Assembly: GCA_030374805.1 (NCBI GenBank)
Contig: JARGSG010000255.1
Location: 1 to 64,000, forward strand
Direction: 5' to 3'
Source: Gracilaria gracilis
Taxonomy: Eukaryota > Rhodophyta > Florideophyceae > Gracilariales > Gracilariaceae
Length of the DNA stretch: 64,000 bases
The notes under the pieces were generated by a model. That model was not told where the DNA came from. It saw nothing but the letters and a program-made list of their open reading frames with translations, and did not search any database. The position numbers and the translations under genes are program-made. Of this stretch, positions 11,636 to 22,525 are shown piece by piece (position 1 is the stretch's first letter; the number at the start of each line of letters is the position of its first letter).

Positions 11636-11932
11636 TTCTCAGAACCAAGTGCGGGTATGGCGGAAGAAGAACACGTCGCCAGTCAAGACGGAGTGACTGG
11701 AGAGGATGTGCGAGCGTCAGAGGAGACAGGGTGGGGTTAAATAGTGGAGTGCTGGCGAGGCGTACAGTACAGTGACGGTTCTGGCGCGACAACGGTCGGA
11801 ACAGAAAGGGGTAATTTATGGTTTCAGATAGAGGCCGTGCGCATAGGCAGTGGCACGGAAAACGAGGACGGCGTCGATTGCACCGTATGGCACCGAATTC
11901 TTGCTTTCGGTGACGCTTTTGGCTTTTCTAAG

Positions 11933-12943
11933 ATGTCGAACGGATACGTGAAGGACGAGAAGCTTCTTGCGTTCCTGGAAGGGAAGGAGATCGGAGGAAC
12001 GCCGTCTCCGAAGCGGGAAGTGGCCGAGGTTGAGCGGGTGGATGGAGGGTCACGAGAGGAGGATGTTGTGGCTGTGGGGAAGGCAGGGGCTGCGGATGTG
12101 GGCTCGAAGGTGGTGGACAAGAAGGGGAAGAAGGATGGGATATGGAGGAAAGGGGCGGTGCACCTGAGCCAGTTGGGGATTGGGGAGCACACGGAGGGTG
12201 AAGGTGGAGCGGGAGGTAGGAAAGAGCAATTTACGGCGGAAATGAAGGAGCGGGTGAGGTTGTTGGGAGTTGTGATGAAGGAGCGAATGGATGATTTTAT
12301 TGCGGAGAGTGTGGCGAAGATGGGAGGGGTGGTGTTGAGTGAGGAGGAGAATGGGGGGTCATTGGAAGCAATATCTAATTTGCGGAATGGTTTGAAGGTG
12401 CTGGGAATGGAGATGGGTCGTCATGCGGATGGGATGGTGGAATGCGTAGGAAAGGAGATACGGGAGCTGAGGGAGGAGAATGTGATGCTGAAGGGGAGGT
12501 TGGAGATGCTGGAGATGCAGATTGGAGAGGTGGAAAAGGCGCGGTTGTTGTTGGTGGAGGTGAAGGGGATGCTGACGGGGACAGGAGGGGAGGTGGGAGG
12601 AAGTTGTGCCAAGGGGGGAATGAAGGTTGAGAAGGGATCGCCTGTGACGCCAAAGACTAAGGAAGTGGGTAGTCGCTTGAAGAAGAGACGCAAGGAGGCA
12701 GGGAAGGTGGCAGGAGAGGAGGTGCGGCCGGGGCTGGGGGTTGCGACGTTGACTGGGTTTCGAAGCGCGGCGCATGCGGTGCAGACGGCGGAGCGCATAC
12801 TGGAAGAGCAGAGGAAGCAGAGAATGGGTGGTATGGGGAGCCGTTCTGGGGCGAGGGGGGTGTACGGGAATGGGGAGAGCTGCCCGCGGAACTTCTACGA
12901 GATGACGTTTGAGGAGACGGAAACGCAGGATCCGAACGCGTGA
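11933..12943 (+). CDS. hypothetical Lys/Glu-rich coiled-coil protein
   Basis: I choose the ATG at 11933 (MSNGYVKDEKLLAFL). The frame is open further upstream to 11744, but that part looks like leader. The product is about 336 residues. It has an acidic/basic N-terminal third and a helical heptad region (about residues 145-245) with IRELREENVMLKGRLEMLEM and IGEVEKARLL. A basic patch SRLKKRRKEAG (about 270) and a C-terminal tail ending in TFEETETQDPNA follow. Such zipper-like coiled coils usually mediate dimerisation. I do not recognise the family. GC-rich purine-strand bias keeps the antisense frames open, and I treat those as shadows. The frame is intact. Confidence 0.6.
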   Translation: MSNGYVKDEKLLAFLEGKEIGGTPSPKREVAEVERVDGGSREEDVVAVGKAGAADVGSKVVDKKGKKDGIWRKGAVHLSQLGIGEHTEGEGGAGGRKEQFTAEMKERVRLLGVVMKERMDDFIAESVAKMGGVVLSEEENGGSLEAISNLRNGLKVLGMEMGRHADGMVECVGKEIRELREENVMLKGRLEMLEMQIGEVEKARLLLVEVKGMLTGTGGEVGGSCAKGGMKVEKGSPVTPKTKEVGSRLKKRRKEAGKVAGEEVRPGLGVATLTGFRSAAHAVQTAERILEEQRKQRMGGMGSRSGARGVYGNGESCPRNFYEMTFEETETQDPNA

Positions 12944-13377
12944 GGTGCGGAAATCGACTAAAGTATGGTAAGGGGGTGGCGGTGTTGAGTGGAGGTGGAG
13001 ATGGGAAGGAATGGGCGGATGTCTTAGGGTGGCTGGGTTGGCAATTGCTTCGCATTTTCGGGCGAAATGGGATTTTGAACTAGCACGGATGGAAAATTTG
13101 GAGAGGGTCGTGGAAAAGAGTGTACTTGGGTTGAGTTGCGAGGGGAACCTCTTGAAATACTAGGAGACCCTAGCATTAAACTGCGCGAGATGGAATACAA
13201 TATTCCAAAATTTGTTAATTTTTTGAGTGCCTGCCTCTGCCACCCCCGCGCACGCCCAGATAACGCCTAAAACTAGCAACTATTCCACACATAGCACCCA
13301 GTATTCCACTTTGCAGAACACAGACGTAAGTCTGCCAGGCGCAAGGCTATTGCCGCGGACAGAGAAGTTGTGATGCA
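12944..13377. other. spacer, no gene seen
   Basis: Non-coding. It contains three related boxes of TATTCCA near 13200, 13280 and 13300, spaced irregularly. Function unknown. Confidence 0.5.
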
Positions 13378-13815
13378 ATGGACCCAGACATGATGAGACG
13401 CGACGTAATGCGCGAACGGTTAGATTATTTGGAACGCTGCCGTGCTCCTGTCATTGCTGGAACTCCAGTCGCTAAGGGCGCTGGCTACTGGACTCGTGTC
13501 GCCCTTCTGTACGAAGTGGACATGAGCTTTGAGGAGAAGAAGAGGTGTGGGGACGGTGTGACCCATGTTCCGGCGAGCAAGTTACCCGCTCTGCTGTCCA
13601 TCATCCAGAAATCTCGTCAAGATGCCGGTGCTGATTCCGACGATGAGTTAGAACTTGAGATGGATAAGCTTGATAATCGCACAACGCGCATTATCGAAGC
13701 ATTCCTGGAGCACGCACTACCCAACTTCAAGACTGTGAGGTCATCGTCCCTTGGGCGGGAGTTCAGTTGTGTTGGAGAAGTCGACGATGAGATAGAGGCC
13801 GCATGCTCTCGCTAA
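13378..13815 (+). CDS. hypothetical acidic helical protein
   Basis: ATG at 13378 (MDPDMMRRDVMRERL), 145 residues, TAA at 13813. The sequence is soluble and helical, with an acidic segment DSDDELELEMDKLDN around residues 86-100. It ends directly before the adenylosuccinate lyase relic. I do not recognise it. It may be a small gene, or the remaining first exon of a larger one whose rest was lost in the rearrangement just downstream. Confidence 0.45.
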   Translation: MDPDMMRRDVMRERLDYLERCRAPVIAGTPVAKGAGYWTRVALLYEVDMSFEEKKRCGDGVTHVPASKLPALLSIIQKSRQDAGADSDDELELEMDKLDNRTTRIIEAFLEHALPNFKTVRSSSLGREFSCVGEVDDEIEAACSR

Positions 13816-13980
13816 GCGCGCCCGCGATGGCGCACGTCTCCCGGCTGCTAACGCTGCTATAACACTACGACGTGCCCTTGTACGTGCAGCACACCCCAAA
13901 CGCCTGCTACCGGTTATGTCAGCTCGCAGACCACACCAACCGCGCGCTGTTGCCCCGTACCGCCAGCGCAGAGATTCGCT

Positions 13981-14271
13981 GCCGTCTCTGAAAACTGCGC
14001 ATACACCATCGACGTTTGCGACATCCAGCTGCAGCCGCACATGAAGGAGCTGGAGGAGCCGATCGGCGCCAGCCAGATCGGCTCAATGGCGGGCGTGCAG
14101 GCGGGCGGTGACCGGCAGCAGCTGCACGAGGCCATCAGCGTGCACTCCATGGCGGCCGCCAAGCGCGTCAAGCAGCAGAGCGAGGGACGGAGAACACAAA
14201 TGCACAGCGACAAGAGTACTCCAGCTGAAAGGATACAAACGGGGGTAATAAGGCTGATGGTAAAACTGTAA
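13981..14271 (+). pseudogene. adenylosuccinate lyase relic with internal deletion
   Basis: The frame reads DIQLQPHMKELEEPIGASQIGS and then, with nothing in between, MAGVQAGGDRQQLHEAISVHS. The first part matches the stretch of adenylosuccinate lyase (purine synthesis; also splits SAICAR) just before its signature loop. The second matches the family's later AGGNRQ-HE-IR helix. About 100 residues are missing, including the SSAMPYKRNP signature loop that carries the catalytic serine. The enzyme's N-terminal two thirds are absent too. There is no intervening sequence that could be an intron, so this is a deletion. The frame ends with TAA at 14269. Assignment rests on family motifs known to me, not on a search. 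Confidence 0.75.
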
Positions 14272-14576
14272 TTGCGCCATTCAAACGGTAGTGCAAACCA
14301 CGAAAGCCTCCAATGGGCTTTTTATTTAACGTCACAGACATCGATTCAGATTTCATCACAGGTTCTCCGGATCATGATCTGGAAAGACGGCATGTGATGA
14401 AGCCATAGAACGGAAATCTACATCAAGACAGCGTTTCTTTCGCTCACGATATAACTCTTGTGCTGTGCGTCGTTTATCTACTATGTTGCTCCCGATTAAA
14501 TAAAGTCATGTCTTGTACCTTCGATAGAAATCACCATCTTCAGGACGAAGAGGATGCCATTTTGCATTCATATTTG

Positions 14577-15762
14577 TTAGAGCCACAGCCAGGTGAAAAA
14601 AAAGTCGTAGTTGTCTTCTTCCCAACGATATTTAGAAGACACAACGGACCAAAGAGAACAACAGCGTCCAAAATAGTTTTCAACAATGATGCGATCGCTA
14701 GAAATATCGCGGTTGTCACTGCGCTCTTCTGCCGTCAAGGAATCTTTTCGAGGCTGCTTTTTGGGATAAATCCCGCGAAGCATTTCTAGAGCTCCCTAGT
14801 AGCCCTTGTCCAAGATTAAATCCGAACTGTCCGGATGCCGTTCGTGGTGCCTTCCTTCGTCAACAATATTCTTTTCATCATTTGTGTTCTGTAGCTTGTC
14901 TCTGTAAAAGTGTATATTTCGTACCAACAAGTCGATGTCCGCAATTGAGCCTGGCACATGGCCAGTACAATCGACGGCAAAGCCATTGGGCAAAACATTT
15001 ACTTCCACCTTATACCCGTATAGTTTGTGCTTTCCAATGTAATAAAGCTTTGCCTCCTGCAAGTTTCCAGACGGTCTGTTTGTTTGCTGAAACGTAACAT
15101 CAGTGGCATACAAGGCGTAGGAAAACTTTTTGAACTCTTTGCCTTTCTCGTTCAGAACTTCGATTTTATACTTCTCTGTCAGTTGCTTAACAAAACGTTG
15201 GTGTGCATACATAGATATAACTTGAACAAACGAGAGGACCATTTTCTAAAATTGTTGGGCCTCTAATTCCAAACATTGTGGCCATATAATCCCATTGACC
15301 TGCATCTTTCAAAACAGATAAAGTCATAAACAGCATATCTTTTGCAGCATATTTGCATCTTTTCCCACGTCTAACGTTCCAATGCGTATTGATGTGTTCT
15401 TCAAGGAATTTCAAAATTTTTTTGAACTGGACACAAGTAAAATTAGTGATACTTAGTATGTTTTTATTTTACCGTTTTCGTAAAATAAATCGAACAACGG
15501 ACATGGAAAATCTTCTTTTTCGTCGGTGTCCTCATTTTGAACTGTATGTCGTGTAATTTCTGCTGTGCGCTGAGCTGCAGTATCAGCCAGCATTCGCAAT
15601 GCTGCAGTAGTTTCATTGTGTGACAATGCTATGATTAGTTGCAGTAAAGTTGACGGCAGAATGAGGAAGACTATAATCCCTATGAAAGATTGGGGGTCTC
15701 CGAGAATCCTGAGTCTTTTCCTGAAATGTTACGTAGTTGAGCACCGACTGGTTTGGCGCCAT
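14577..15762 (-). pseudogene. DDE superfamily (DDE_4 / Harbinger-like) transposase, dead copy
   Basis: Coding text runs from an ATG at 15762 (MAPNQSVLNYVTFQ) through at least three frames. It shows an N-terminal region around 15610-15480 (TAAQRTAEITRH), a helical domain (LKFLEEHINTHWNV, 15410) and then the catalytic fold. The fold has YATDVTF (first Asp), KLYYIGKHKLYGYKVEVNVL, GHVPGSIADIDLL (second Asp) and LILDKGY. A TAG replaces the expected Gln directly after DKGY (14796-14798), and the same frame goes on with IIVENYFGRCCSLWS, the third acidic residue region. Frame changes near 15620, 15440 and 15240 and the nonsense codon make it inactive. I did not find terminal inverted repeats. Confidence 0.75.
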
Positions 15763-16053
15763 TTTTTTGAGCCTCTGATAAATCTAATTTTAGATAATTT
15801 TATTTGCAGTTTAAGTAAAATTATTGGGTACTTTTTCGGAGACTGTTCTCTTGTTAAACACTACCCTTGTTTCGAATACTTTCGATCAACTAGCGGATAG
15901 GCAAGAAACTGAAAGAAAGCTCGCAAAAACTTGAGACCCAAAACTCATCTTCGCTTTTTCGTCCTTCAAAGCGATTTGCAGACCGTATTTAAGTTGCGAA
16001 CTCGCCAAAACCCTACTTATACCCCCCTTGTTTTGCCATTCCTTCGCACCAAT

Positions 16054-17400
16054 ATGTCCTCTGTGCACGACAGTGAAGCGCGCGCACCAACACAGCCAAC
16101 AGCATCACACACACCTTCACCACTGCCGGAAGTTCATGACAATTCTTCTCTTGTTAGCAACCCGCAGTCGTCTTTCCAAGAACTATCACCTCCAATAACG
16201 CCTGATGGTCAGAAGTTGGGAACACTACATCTTCAACCGGCCACAGTGCAGGAGCTTTTCGATATTGACAGGTTTATTTACGGTGATTACGACTTGGTTG
16301 ACGGTCTGCTGATTTGGCGCGGTATGTCAGAAAGAGACAGAAACAAGCAACAAGCAAAAAACCTTCTGCATCTTTTTCAACAACGCGAACAGGCCAACCC
16401 TACCAGTAACCGTGTTGCAACAGTACAAGCCTCTATTGCGATTCCAACCAAACGCTACCTCAGGTCTCAACCATCATCCAGCAGTGCTCCGCCACTAAGC
16501 GAAGATTCCGACGAAAGCTCAGCCCCTCGCAATGGCCATCCAAACTACAGTGTACTCACAGCTGATCTTGCAATCGGTCAAAAACTCTCAGAGGAAGAGC
16601 GCCGGAAATTATCACCGGCTAGCAAGAACATAACGTTTCCACTTCTTAATCCGAAACGTCCACCAGAGGCTGTATATGAATGTTCTAGCACAAAGGAAAG
16701 TAGGGACATGAAAGAAAAACCAGATTTGTACGCTGCTGCCGAAATCCCCAAGTACATTGTCCTAAACAACCGAGTTCGTTCCAAACGCTCTCAACCAGCG
16801 GTACACGAAGGAAACCTCCGCGACGGAAAGTATGAGGGATTGAACATGCCTCTCCGAGGCACAGACAAAGTTGATCTTGGGCCCATTGGAATACTTGATG
16901 CAAAAGATTGCATCAACCCTGGAGACGTGGATGGACGAGTGCACAGAGAAGGTAGGGAGCAGCGCATGAGAAGGCAAGAAGCAGAAAAGCGGAAACAGGA
17001 AGAGAAGGAGAAAAGGCGGAAAGCAGAGGAGAGAGAACAGGAAGAGAAGGAGAAAAGGCGGAAAGCAGAGGAGAGAGAACAGGAGGAGAAGAAGAAAAGA
17101 CAGCAAGCAGAGGAGAGAGAACAGGAGGAGAAGAAGAAGAGACAGAAAGCAGAGGAGAAAAGGCAGAAAGCAGAGGAGAGAGAACAGAAAGGGAAAAGAA
17201 AAAGAAGAGAGAGAGAAGCAAAGATAAAGGAGCAACGTGAGCTGATGAGAAAAGCCGGCCTTCTGGTTAGTGATAGCAGCTCGAGTTCGAAAAGCAGTCC
17301 AAGCTCAAGTTCAAAAAGCAGCCCGAGCTCAAGTTCGAAAAGCAGCCCAAGCTCAAGCAGCTCGGTTGCAAGAAGTCCGCCTCGAAAGAAGCCTAAATGA
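16054..17400 (+). CDS. hypothetical protein with charged coiled-coil repeats and Ser/Lys tail
   Basis: I choose the ATG at 16054 (MSSVHDSEARAP); the frame is open upstream to 15931. The 448-residue product has a disordered N-terminus rich in Ser, Thr and Pro. A globular-looking part at about 60-115 contains FDIDRFIYGDYDLVDGL. A charged coiled coil follows at about 315-405, made of 14-residue repeats of the type EEKEKRRKAEEREQ, and then a tail of SSSKSSPSS repeats ending in PPRKKPK, a possible nuclear localisation signal. The 42-bp repeats make long antisense frames, which I disregard. A TATTTAA box lies near 15988. The family is unknown to me; composition suggests a nuclear or RNA-associated protein. 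Confidence 0.65.
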   Translation: MSSVHDSEARAPTQPTASHTPSPLPEVHDNSSLVSNPQSSFQELSPPITPDGQKLGTLHLQPATVQELFDIDRFIYGDYDLVDGLLIWRGMSERDRNKQQAKNLLHLFQQREQANPTSNRVATVQASIAIPTKRYLRSQPSSSSAPPLSEDSDESSAPRNGHPNYSVLTADLAIGQKLSEEERRKLSPASKNITFPLLNPKRPPEAVYECSSTKESRDMKEKPDLYAAAEIPKYIVLNNRVRSKRSQPAVHEGNLRDGKYEGLNMPLRGTDKVDLGPIGILDAKDCINPGDVDGRVHREGREQRMRRQEAEKRKQEEKEKRRKAEEREQEEKEKRRKAEEREQEEKKKRQQAEEREQEEKKKRQKAEEKRQKAEEREQKGKRKRREREAKIKEQRELMRKAGLLVSDSSSSSKSSPSSSSKSSPSSSSKSSPSSSSSVARSPPRKKPK

Positions 17401-17644
17401 GCCGAATATATCGCAAGTCCTTCAGCGTCGCACACCTGCTACGGCTAGCGCACTTTGTGCTTGTCACAACGTCAGATGAGGTTGTGCAACAAGGAAAAAG
17501 CCATGAGGTCGTCTCTACTCTTGCATTGTGGTACATATCTGTGAGAGCAATCGTTCGAATTGGAACCAGTCTCCGTCTGATGCTTAGTGGGAGCGCGGGT
17601 GCACGGCATGAAGAGCGGAGGCAGCACCATGTAGTGACGGTAAT

Positions 17645-17920
17645 TGAGCCCATAGCAACGCACACGCTCTCAGCCGGATCATGGCAGTAGACATATAAAC
17701 GGGGCAGTAAACTCTTCACGTGAGGCCTAAGTTGTTCGGCGGCTATTTCATTGTTCAAGAGTGCACTCCCGACCAATGCCGCGCCTTTGCGACTGTTCCA
17801 AAGCGCTGCATGACCCGCAAGGTCCATGAACTTGTAAACAAGTTCGGGTTGACCCATATCCTGAGTGTACATCATTGGACGTGCTTCATTTTTGTCCTCT
17901 GGTGCTACGGCATGATGCAT
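17645..17920 (-). pseudogene. ECM29 proteasome adaptor fragment
   Basis: The minus strand reads MYTQDMGQPELVYKFMDLAG, then WNSRKGAAL and LLPRLYVYCHDPAESVCVAMGSI. This is the well-conserved ECM29 segment (PDLVYKFM...WNSRKGAAFG...PRLYRY.YDP...AM.SIW). ECM29 is a HEAT-repeat protein of about 1,800 residues that links the 26S proteasome core and cap. Only about 90 residues are present. The expected Trp after SI is lost, the frame then turns into unrelated text, and neither flank carries more of the gene. It is best read as an isolated fragment. Confidence 0.7.
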
Positions 17921-17994
17921 GTTTGCTAAACACGCAGTCCACATATCAATGTTTCTTCTGATGTTCTCTCTCTCTCGTTTATGAGTGCACTAGC

Positions 17995-18424
17995 TCAATT
18001 ATAACTTGGTGCAGAACGTTTCTGTTGAAAGAAATGTTCTCTCATTAAGAAAGCCAACACTCTAACGGGCCATTTTCTAACAATACTATGAACGGATTTT
18101 CCTTGGCGCTCTCGACGAGAAGGTAGACATAGGCGCCTCGACAGAGTTCTCTTTGGGCATCTAAGAAGGTAGTGGTCAACGTCATTTAGAACTCCTGGTC
18201 TACAGTTACACACAACCTTCTTACCAAGTTGGATTCATAGAATGAACATCGTACTCCCCATGAAGCCACCTTACTTTATCAGGTACATATCGTGTACTAC
18301 ACAGACCGGATTGTAAAAGTACCAGGCAGATATCCGGATCCGCCAGGGGTTTTAGCGGAGAGCGTGTCATTTTTAAAAGGTAGAAACACATCACATTAGA
18401 CCAGTTAAGAACAGTTACTCTCAT
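17995..18424 (-). pseudogene. non-LTR retrotransposon 3' end fragment
   Basis: Two frames, one base out of step, read RYVPDKVRWLHGEYDVHS (18290-18220) and CNCRPGVLNDVDHYLLRCPKR (18205-18145). The pattern Cys-x-Cys...DxxHxxxxC followed by a basic tail is the usual C-terminal end of LINE-type ORF2 proteins, after the reverse transcriptase. No RT core is nearby, so this is a 5'-truncated, frameshifted copy. Assignment is from motif shape only. Confidence 0.45.
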
Positions 18425-19305
18425 CTGTCAGATACGCAACAATCTTCCTCATCACCTGACAAGCAACAGAATCACCTATTCGAAGAGAAGAGACATCGAT
18501 CCCATCCCCAATGACAAATGCTTCCCTTTCAACAAACGCACAACAGTTAGATCCGGACACATCCCAAACGTAACCTGGTTCACACTGAATGATTTGACAA
18601 GTGGTTCCAGCAATATTATCAATACAAAGTGCCGAAGTCGATCTTAGGGAGCACCGGTCGTAGCTTGCGCAGTTGTTATCGTCGTACGTTTTGTATCCGT
18701 CAGCAACACTAATAGAATCGACTAGAGTATGTAGCACTCCAGTTTGGTCGGATGGGTTGTATGCAGAAAACCCAACAGAGTGAGCGGTGTTAATGATGAG
18801 TATATTCCATATGTCAACATCACAGTCAAGGACTGCTGTTGTAGGATGCTTGGTTAGTAAACGTCAAATACAGTAACTTGGGACAAGAAGCTTACCTTGA
18901 AACAAGAGCAGCAGATGGAAACTGTCCATTTTCTGGACACGGTGGTTTCAAGGTGGAGGCGAACTTTACACGAGCTAGTATATTCGGGGGAGTGAGAGTT
19001 TCCGGGGCTGGACGTTGGTCATATTGCGGGACTGCGACAATGAAACCTCGGTAAGCAAAGGCTGATGATAGACGTTCGTAATCAGAGGCAAGAATAAGCC
19101 CTCCCGGAAGAAGGATGATGAGGGGCCTGCTGCGAACGGGCTGGCGCGCGTAGAGCGTGAACGGCACAGTTGTGCTGCGGGTGGTATTGTGTGCCAAGTC
19201 GAAGAGCTGGTGCGGCACGTGGATGGTTTTTCTTATGATAGGCGTTCCAGATAGGGAAGCGAATAGAGACAGAACAAGAAGACAGAATGTCAGCGTGGGA
19301 GCCAT
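18405..19305 (-). CDS. secreted alpha/beta-hydrolase-like protein, probably two exons
   Basis: Exon 1 starts at the ATG at 19305 with a signal peptide (APTLTFCLLVLSLFASLSG). It continues with RPLIILLPGGLILASDYERL and FAYRGFIVAVPQY, which resembles the beta3/oxyanion and beta4 region of chlorophyllase-like alpha/beta hydrolases. It ends at SR-stop, where TCAAG/GTAAGC is a good splice donor (about 18896). A TTACTAAC branch-like site follows at about 18860. From about 18830 a second open stretch runs to 18405: DIWNILIINTAHSVGFSAYN, then Cys-rich text (NNCASYDRC, GSNCCAFV). No canonical acceptor that I tried gives exactly the right phase, so the junction is unresolved. The nucleophile elbow (GHSxGG) is not visible. 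Either the family is divergent or the gene is broken. Confidence 0.5.
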
Positions 19306-19499
19306 ATTCGAGTAAGAGTTTGGGCGAGATTAAAACCGGAGCTCTGCGACATGAACGCGGATGTTGGCCAACCTTATCGTCCAAAGAAGGACTTCGTGAC
19401 CCCGTCGCTGCTTTTGAAGTGGAGTATATACGTCTTTGTTATCAGGCTCATCATTGGCTGTCGAATGAAGCGGAAGTAGGTGACGGCAGCGTGTAAGGG

Positions 19500-22400
19500 G
19501 CGTTCTATGAGTTTAGGAAATTGGAAACGCGAAACTGTAAGGACAGAACGAACCAATGAAATATATCCACGCGCACCTGCTGTATTTTCCGCGTTAGTTT
19601 CCGTCTGTTGTTTCCTGTGTTTCCCAGTCACCGAAACTCACTCTTCAACTTACACTACGCTCCCTTACAATGCAAATAAAATTTCGCTTCTCGCTTTTTC
19701 TAAGAGAAGAACATAGCCTAAATACTTCTCTATAACTCTTGTAATAATCAGAGAAAATCTTTGAATAAATTGAATTGCAGAATTAAACAGTTGTGAATGC
19801 GCAACAGACAAAAACTGACAAAAAATGGATACTCTGCAAGGGTATAATAACAAAACAAAGTTTTTTCTGGGTAGAGACTATTTGCAAAAAGTAAAACAAA
19901 CAGCAAACCCAGTTTTGTACACAAGTTATTTGCTTATGATCCAAAGCAGCCTTTTAAGAGGCCTAAATAAACTACAAGCATTCAGAAGTTAGCAACTATC
20001 AAAAACTGTATACTTTAAATTATGTACACTGACCATCATCATCTGTGCCGTTCCAATTAACCTTTGGGCGTTAACACTTTACTAATTTTTCATTATCGAA
20101 AATACAAGCATCAAAATCATGTTTCTCACATATAATAAAAACGATTGATAGCACAATCTAATTGAAAATATTTGAACCCAATTAACCTTTGGGCTTTAAC
20201 ACTTTACCGGGTTTTCATTATCGAAAGTACAAGCATCAAAATCATGTTTCTCACATATAATAAAAATGATTGGTAGCACAATCTAATTTGAAATATGTAA
20301 ACCCTTGAAGCAAATAGACTTATATACCTTACTTCAAAAGAATTAAAGTTCTTTGGGACGATCAGTATTACTGAATTTAAAGACGAAATTCTAGGCTTGT
20401 AGGAGTGAAAGCTACGCTGCCAGAAGTAAAAAATACTTTCGGAAAACTAGCATTACGAAATCGTTCAATGCTCATAATACTCACAAGACGTTTTTCAAAA
20501 AATATAAAATCTACTGCTTTTACTAATTTTAACCATCTGATACCCGAATCTTCCAGTTTCTTAGTGGCCCGAAAACGTTTGCTTAGACATGCAAGTACTA
20601 AGCTCCAATAGGAATCAGTCTTTAGTAAAGAAACCTTAATAATTCACTTAAGATTATTCTTTTACAAAAACGAACCGAATTCTAAACTACATCATAAATC
20701 TCAAATTTATAATTGAAAACGCCTGTTAGTGCTGATCTTACTTAATAAGTAGAACAGGTTTTAGATACACTTTGTGGCAGGTTTTTGTTTTAATATTGTA
20801 TTTGATTTCTTTTGTAACATCTTTCCTAAATGAAAATTACACACATATTAAAGAGCATTGTATTTCTTTTTTTGGTTACAGTAGCAAATAAAGCTTTTGA
20901 TTAGTTGAAAAAAAGTTTCAATCACCTATTTCTATCGAACGCAACAAACCAAAGACATTTTAGAGCAAAAAGGGAACACAGGAATTTAATTAAAGTCTTG
21001 CAGTACGAAATACTGGTTAACACATGTGCCTATATTGTGTAAATATGTTTAGCAAATCTAGTTGAGAAGATGGAGTTGCATTTAGTTGTATTAGTCCATT
21101 AAACATTAATTGTACACAGAGATGTGGATGTAGACTTTTTGGTTCTTTTCCATTGGAAACAAGTTATTGTGAGAGAATATGGATACGTGAGCAATTCTAA
21201 TTAGTGGGGTCAACGATTGTTTCCAGTATAGTAATTTTGCTATTGCAATTTTGTGTAGGGAAAGCCAATAGAGAATTTGAGTCACTGAGATGGATTGGTA
21301 AAATTTGTTTTCGAAATTCTCCTAAAATAAATTTGACAAAAGTTGGCGATGAGCAGAGATACGACTGGGAATGCGATAATGATAAATTTTTTTGTCTATT
21401 GGTTGATATTTTCGAACCATGGTAACTGTTAAAATATCTGCCTCTGATCTAATAGTTTATGTCTGTATGTTTTTAGTTTCATACAGATAGTACTCATGTG
21501 AACAGGGGCATAATAAAATAATAAGCATAGAGAGCGGTTCAAATTGTTTTCTCTTGTTTCTTCCTATTGCGTGCATTACAAAATTTTGAAACAGGATAGT
21601 AGTGTTCTTTTCTTATCAAGTACTCATACAAAGAATTGCAGAGGCAAAGAGTTTTCTTTTGTTTAATTTATAAGAACTACAAAACCTAATCTGCATAAAA
21701 GGTTAGAGGTGGGGCATAGTTGGAATAAACTCCAAAAGCACATATTTTAAGTGTTCTTCTTTGACTCGTAGAACAGCAAGGCATGTGGAAACTGTAAGTT
21801 TACGAGACTCGAAATTGCCAATTTCGAGTTTCGTCAACTCGTAGAACGCCCCTAAGAGAGGTTTATTTGTTCTGTGTACAAAAACGGACCCAGTGTATTG
21901 CTGGGCAGCCTGCAAGCAGCCTGTATCTTGGCACCTGGCATTGTTGGATAGTAGTGTAAGGTTACCTTTAGTTGTGAGCTTTCAACAGACATGGAAGCCT
22001 CAAAACTTACGTATGTCGCCATGACACCTAAACTACGTGTTGCTTTTCTCTCGGAAAAGTGAAAAGCCTGAAAATGGGCTTGAAAAGCTAGACAGGAAAG
22101 AGTGACTGACAAACAATTTGCAGATTTGGCGGTCACGGAGCCGCTCTGGTGCAAAGTTTTTAATTTTGCTGTTTCAGGGAGCAGAACCCGCTATGCCTAG
22201 TTTGTCTCCACAGCGCCATTAAAAGCTGCTCACAACCCCTTTCGAAGCGTTAATCTTAAATACGAGAATAAAGAAAGTGTTTAGAAATTTTTAGACGGCA
22301 TCTGCGACAGACCTTCAGAAGACCGAAGTAGGGAATCCAAAGAGGCTGCTCAAACCATTCTTGACATCCATTGCATCTTCTTAAGATTTCGCTGCGGACG

Positions 22401-22525
22401 TACAAAGATGCCACTCTGCGAGTAGACCTTTTAATGATTGCTGACATCTTGAGAATGACCAAAGCAGCTCACATGTTCCGATCAAGATAACCGCGGTAGT
22501 GTTGAGTAGTAGTAGCGCAAGATAA
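19500..22525. other. AT-rich gene-poor stretch
   Basis: About 3 kb of AT-rich DNA with only short frames of 60-80 codons and no domain signal. Base composition is unlike the GC-rich neighbours on either side. It contains a 125-bp tandem duplication (20053-20302). Confidence 0.6.
20053..20302. repeat. 125-bp tandem duplication
   Basis: CCAATTAACCTTTGGGC begins at 20053 and at 20178. The following 110 bp (including CAAGCATCAAAATCATGTTT) match with few changes, giving two head-to-tail units of 125 bp. Confidence 0.9.

Noticed and set aside
12359-13055. Antisense ORFs rich in Pro, Ser and Leu
   Set aside because: Shadows of the purine-rich coding strand of the coiled-coil gene at 11933-12943 and its flank.
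16762-17435. Antisense ORFs of Phe/Leu/Ser repeats that look like membrane proteins
   Set aside because: Reverse reading of the Glu/Lys and Ser repeats of the gene at 16054-17400.
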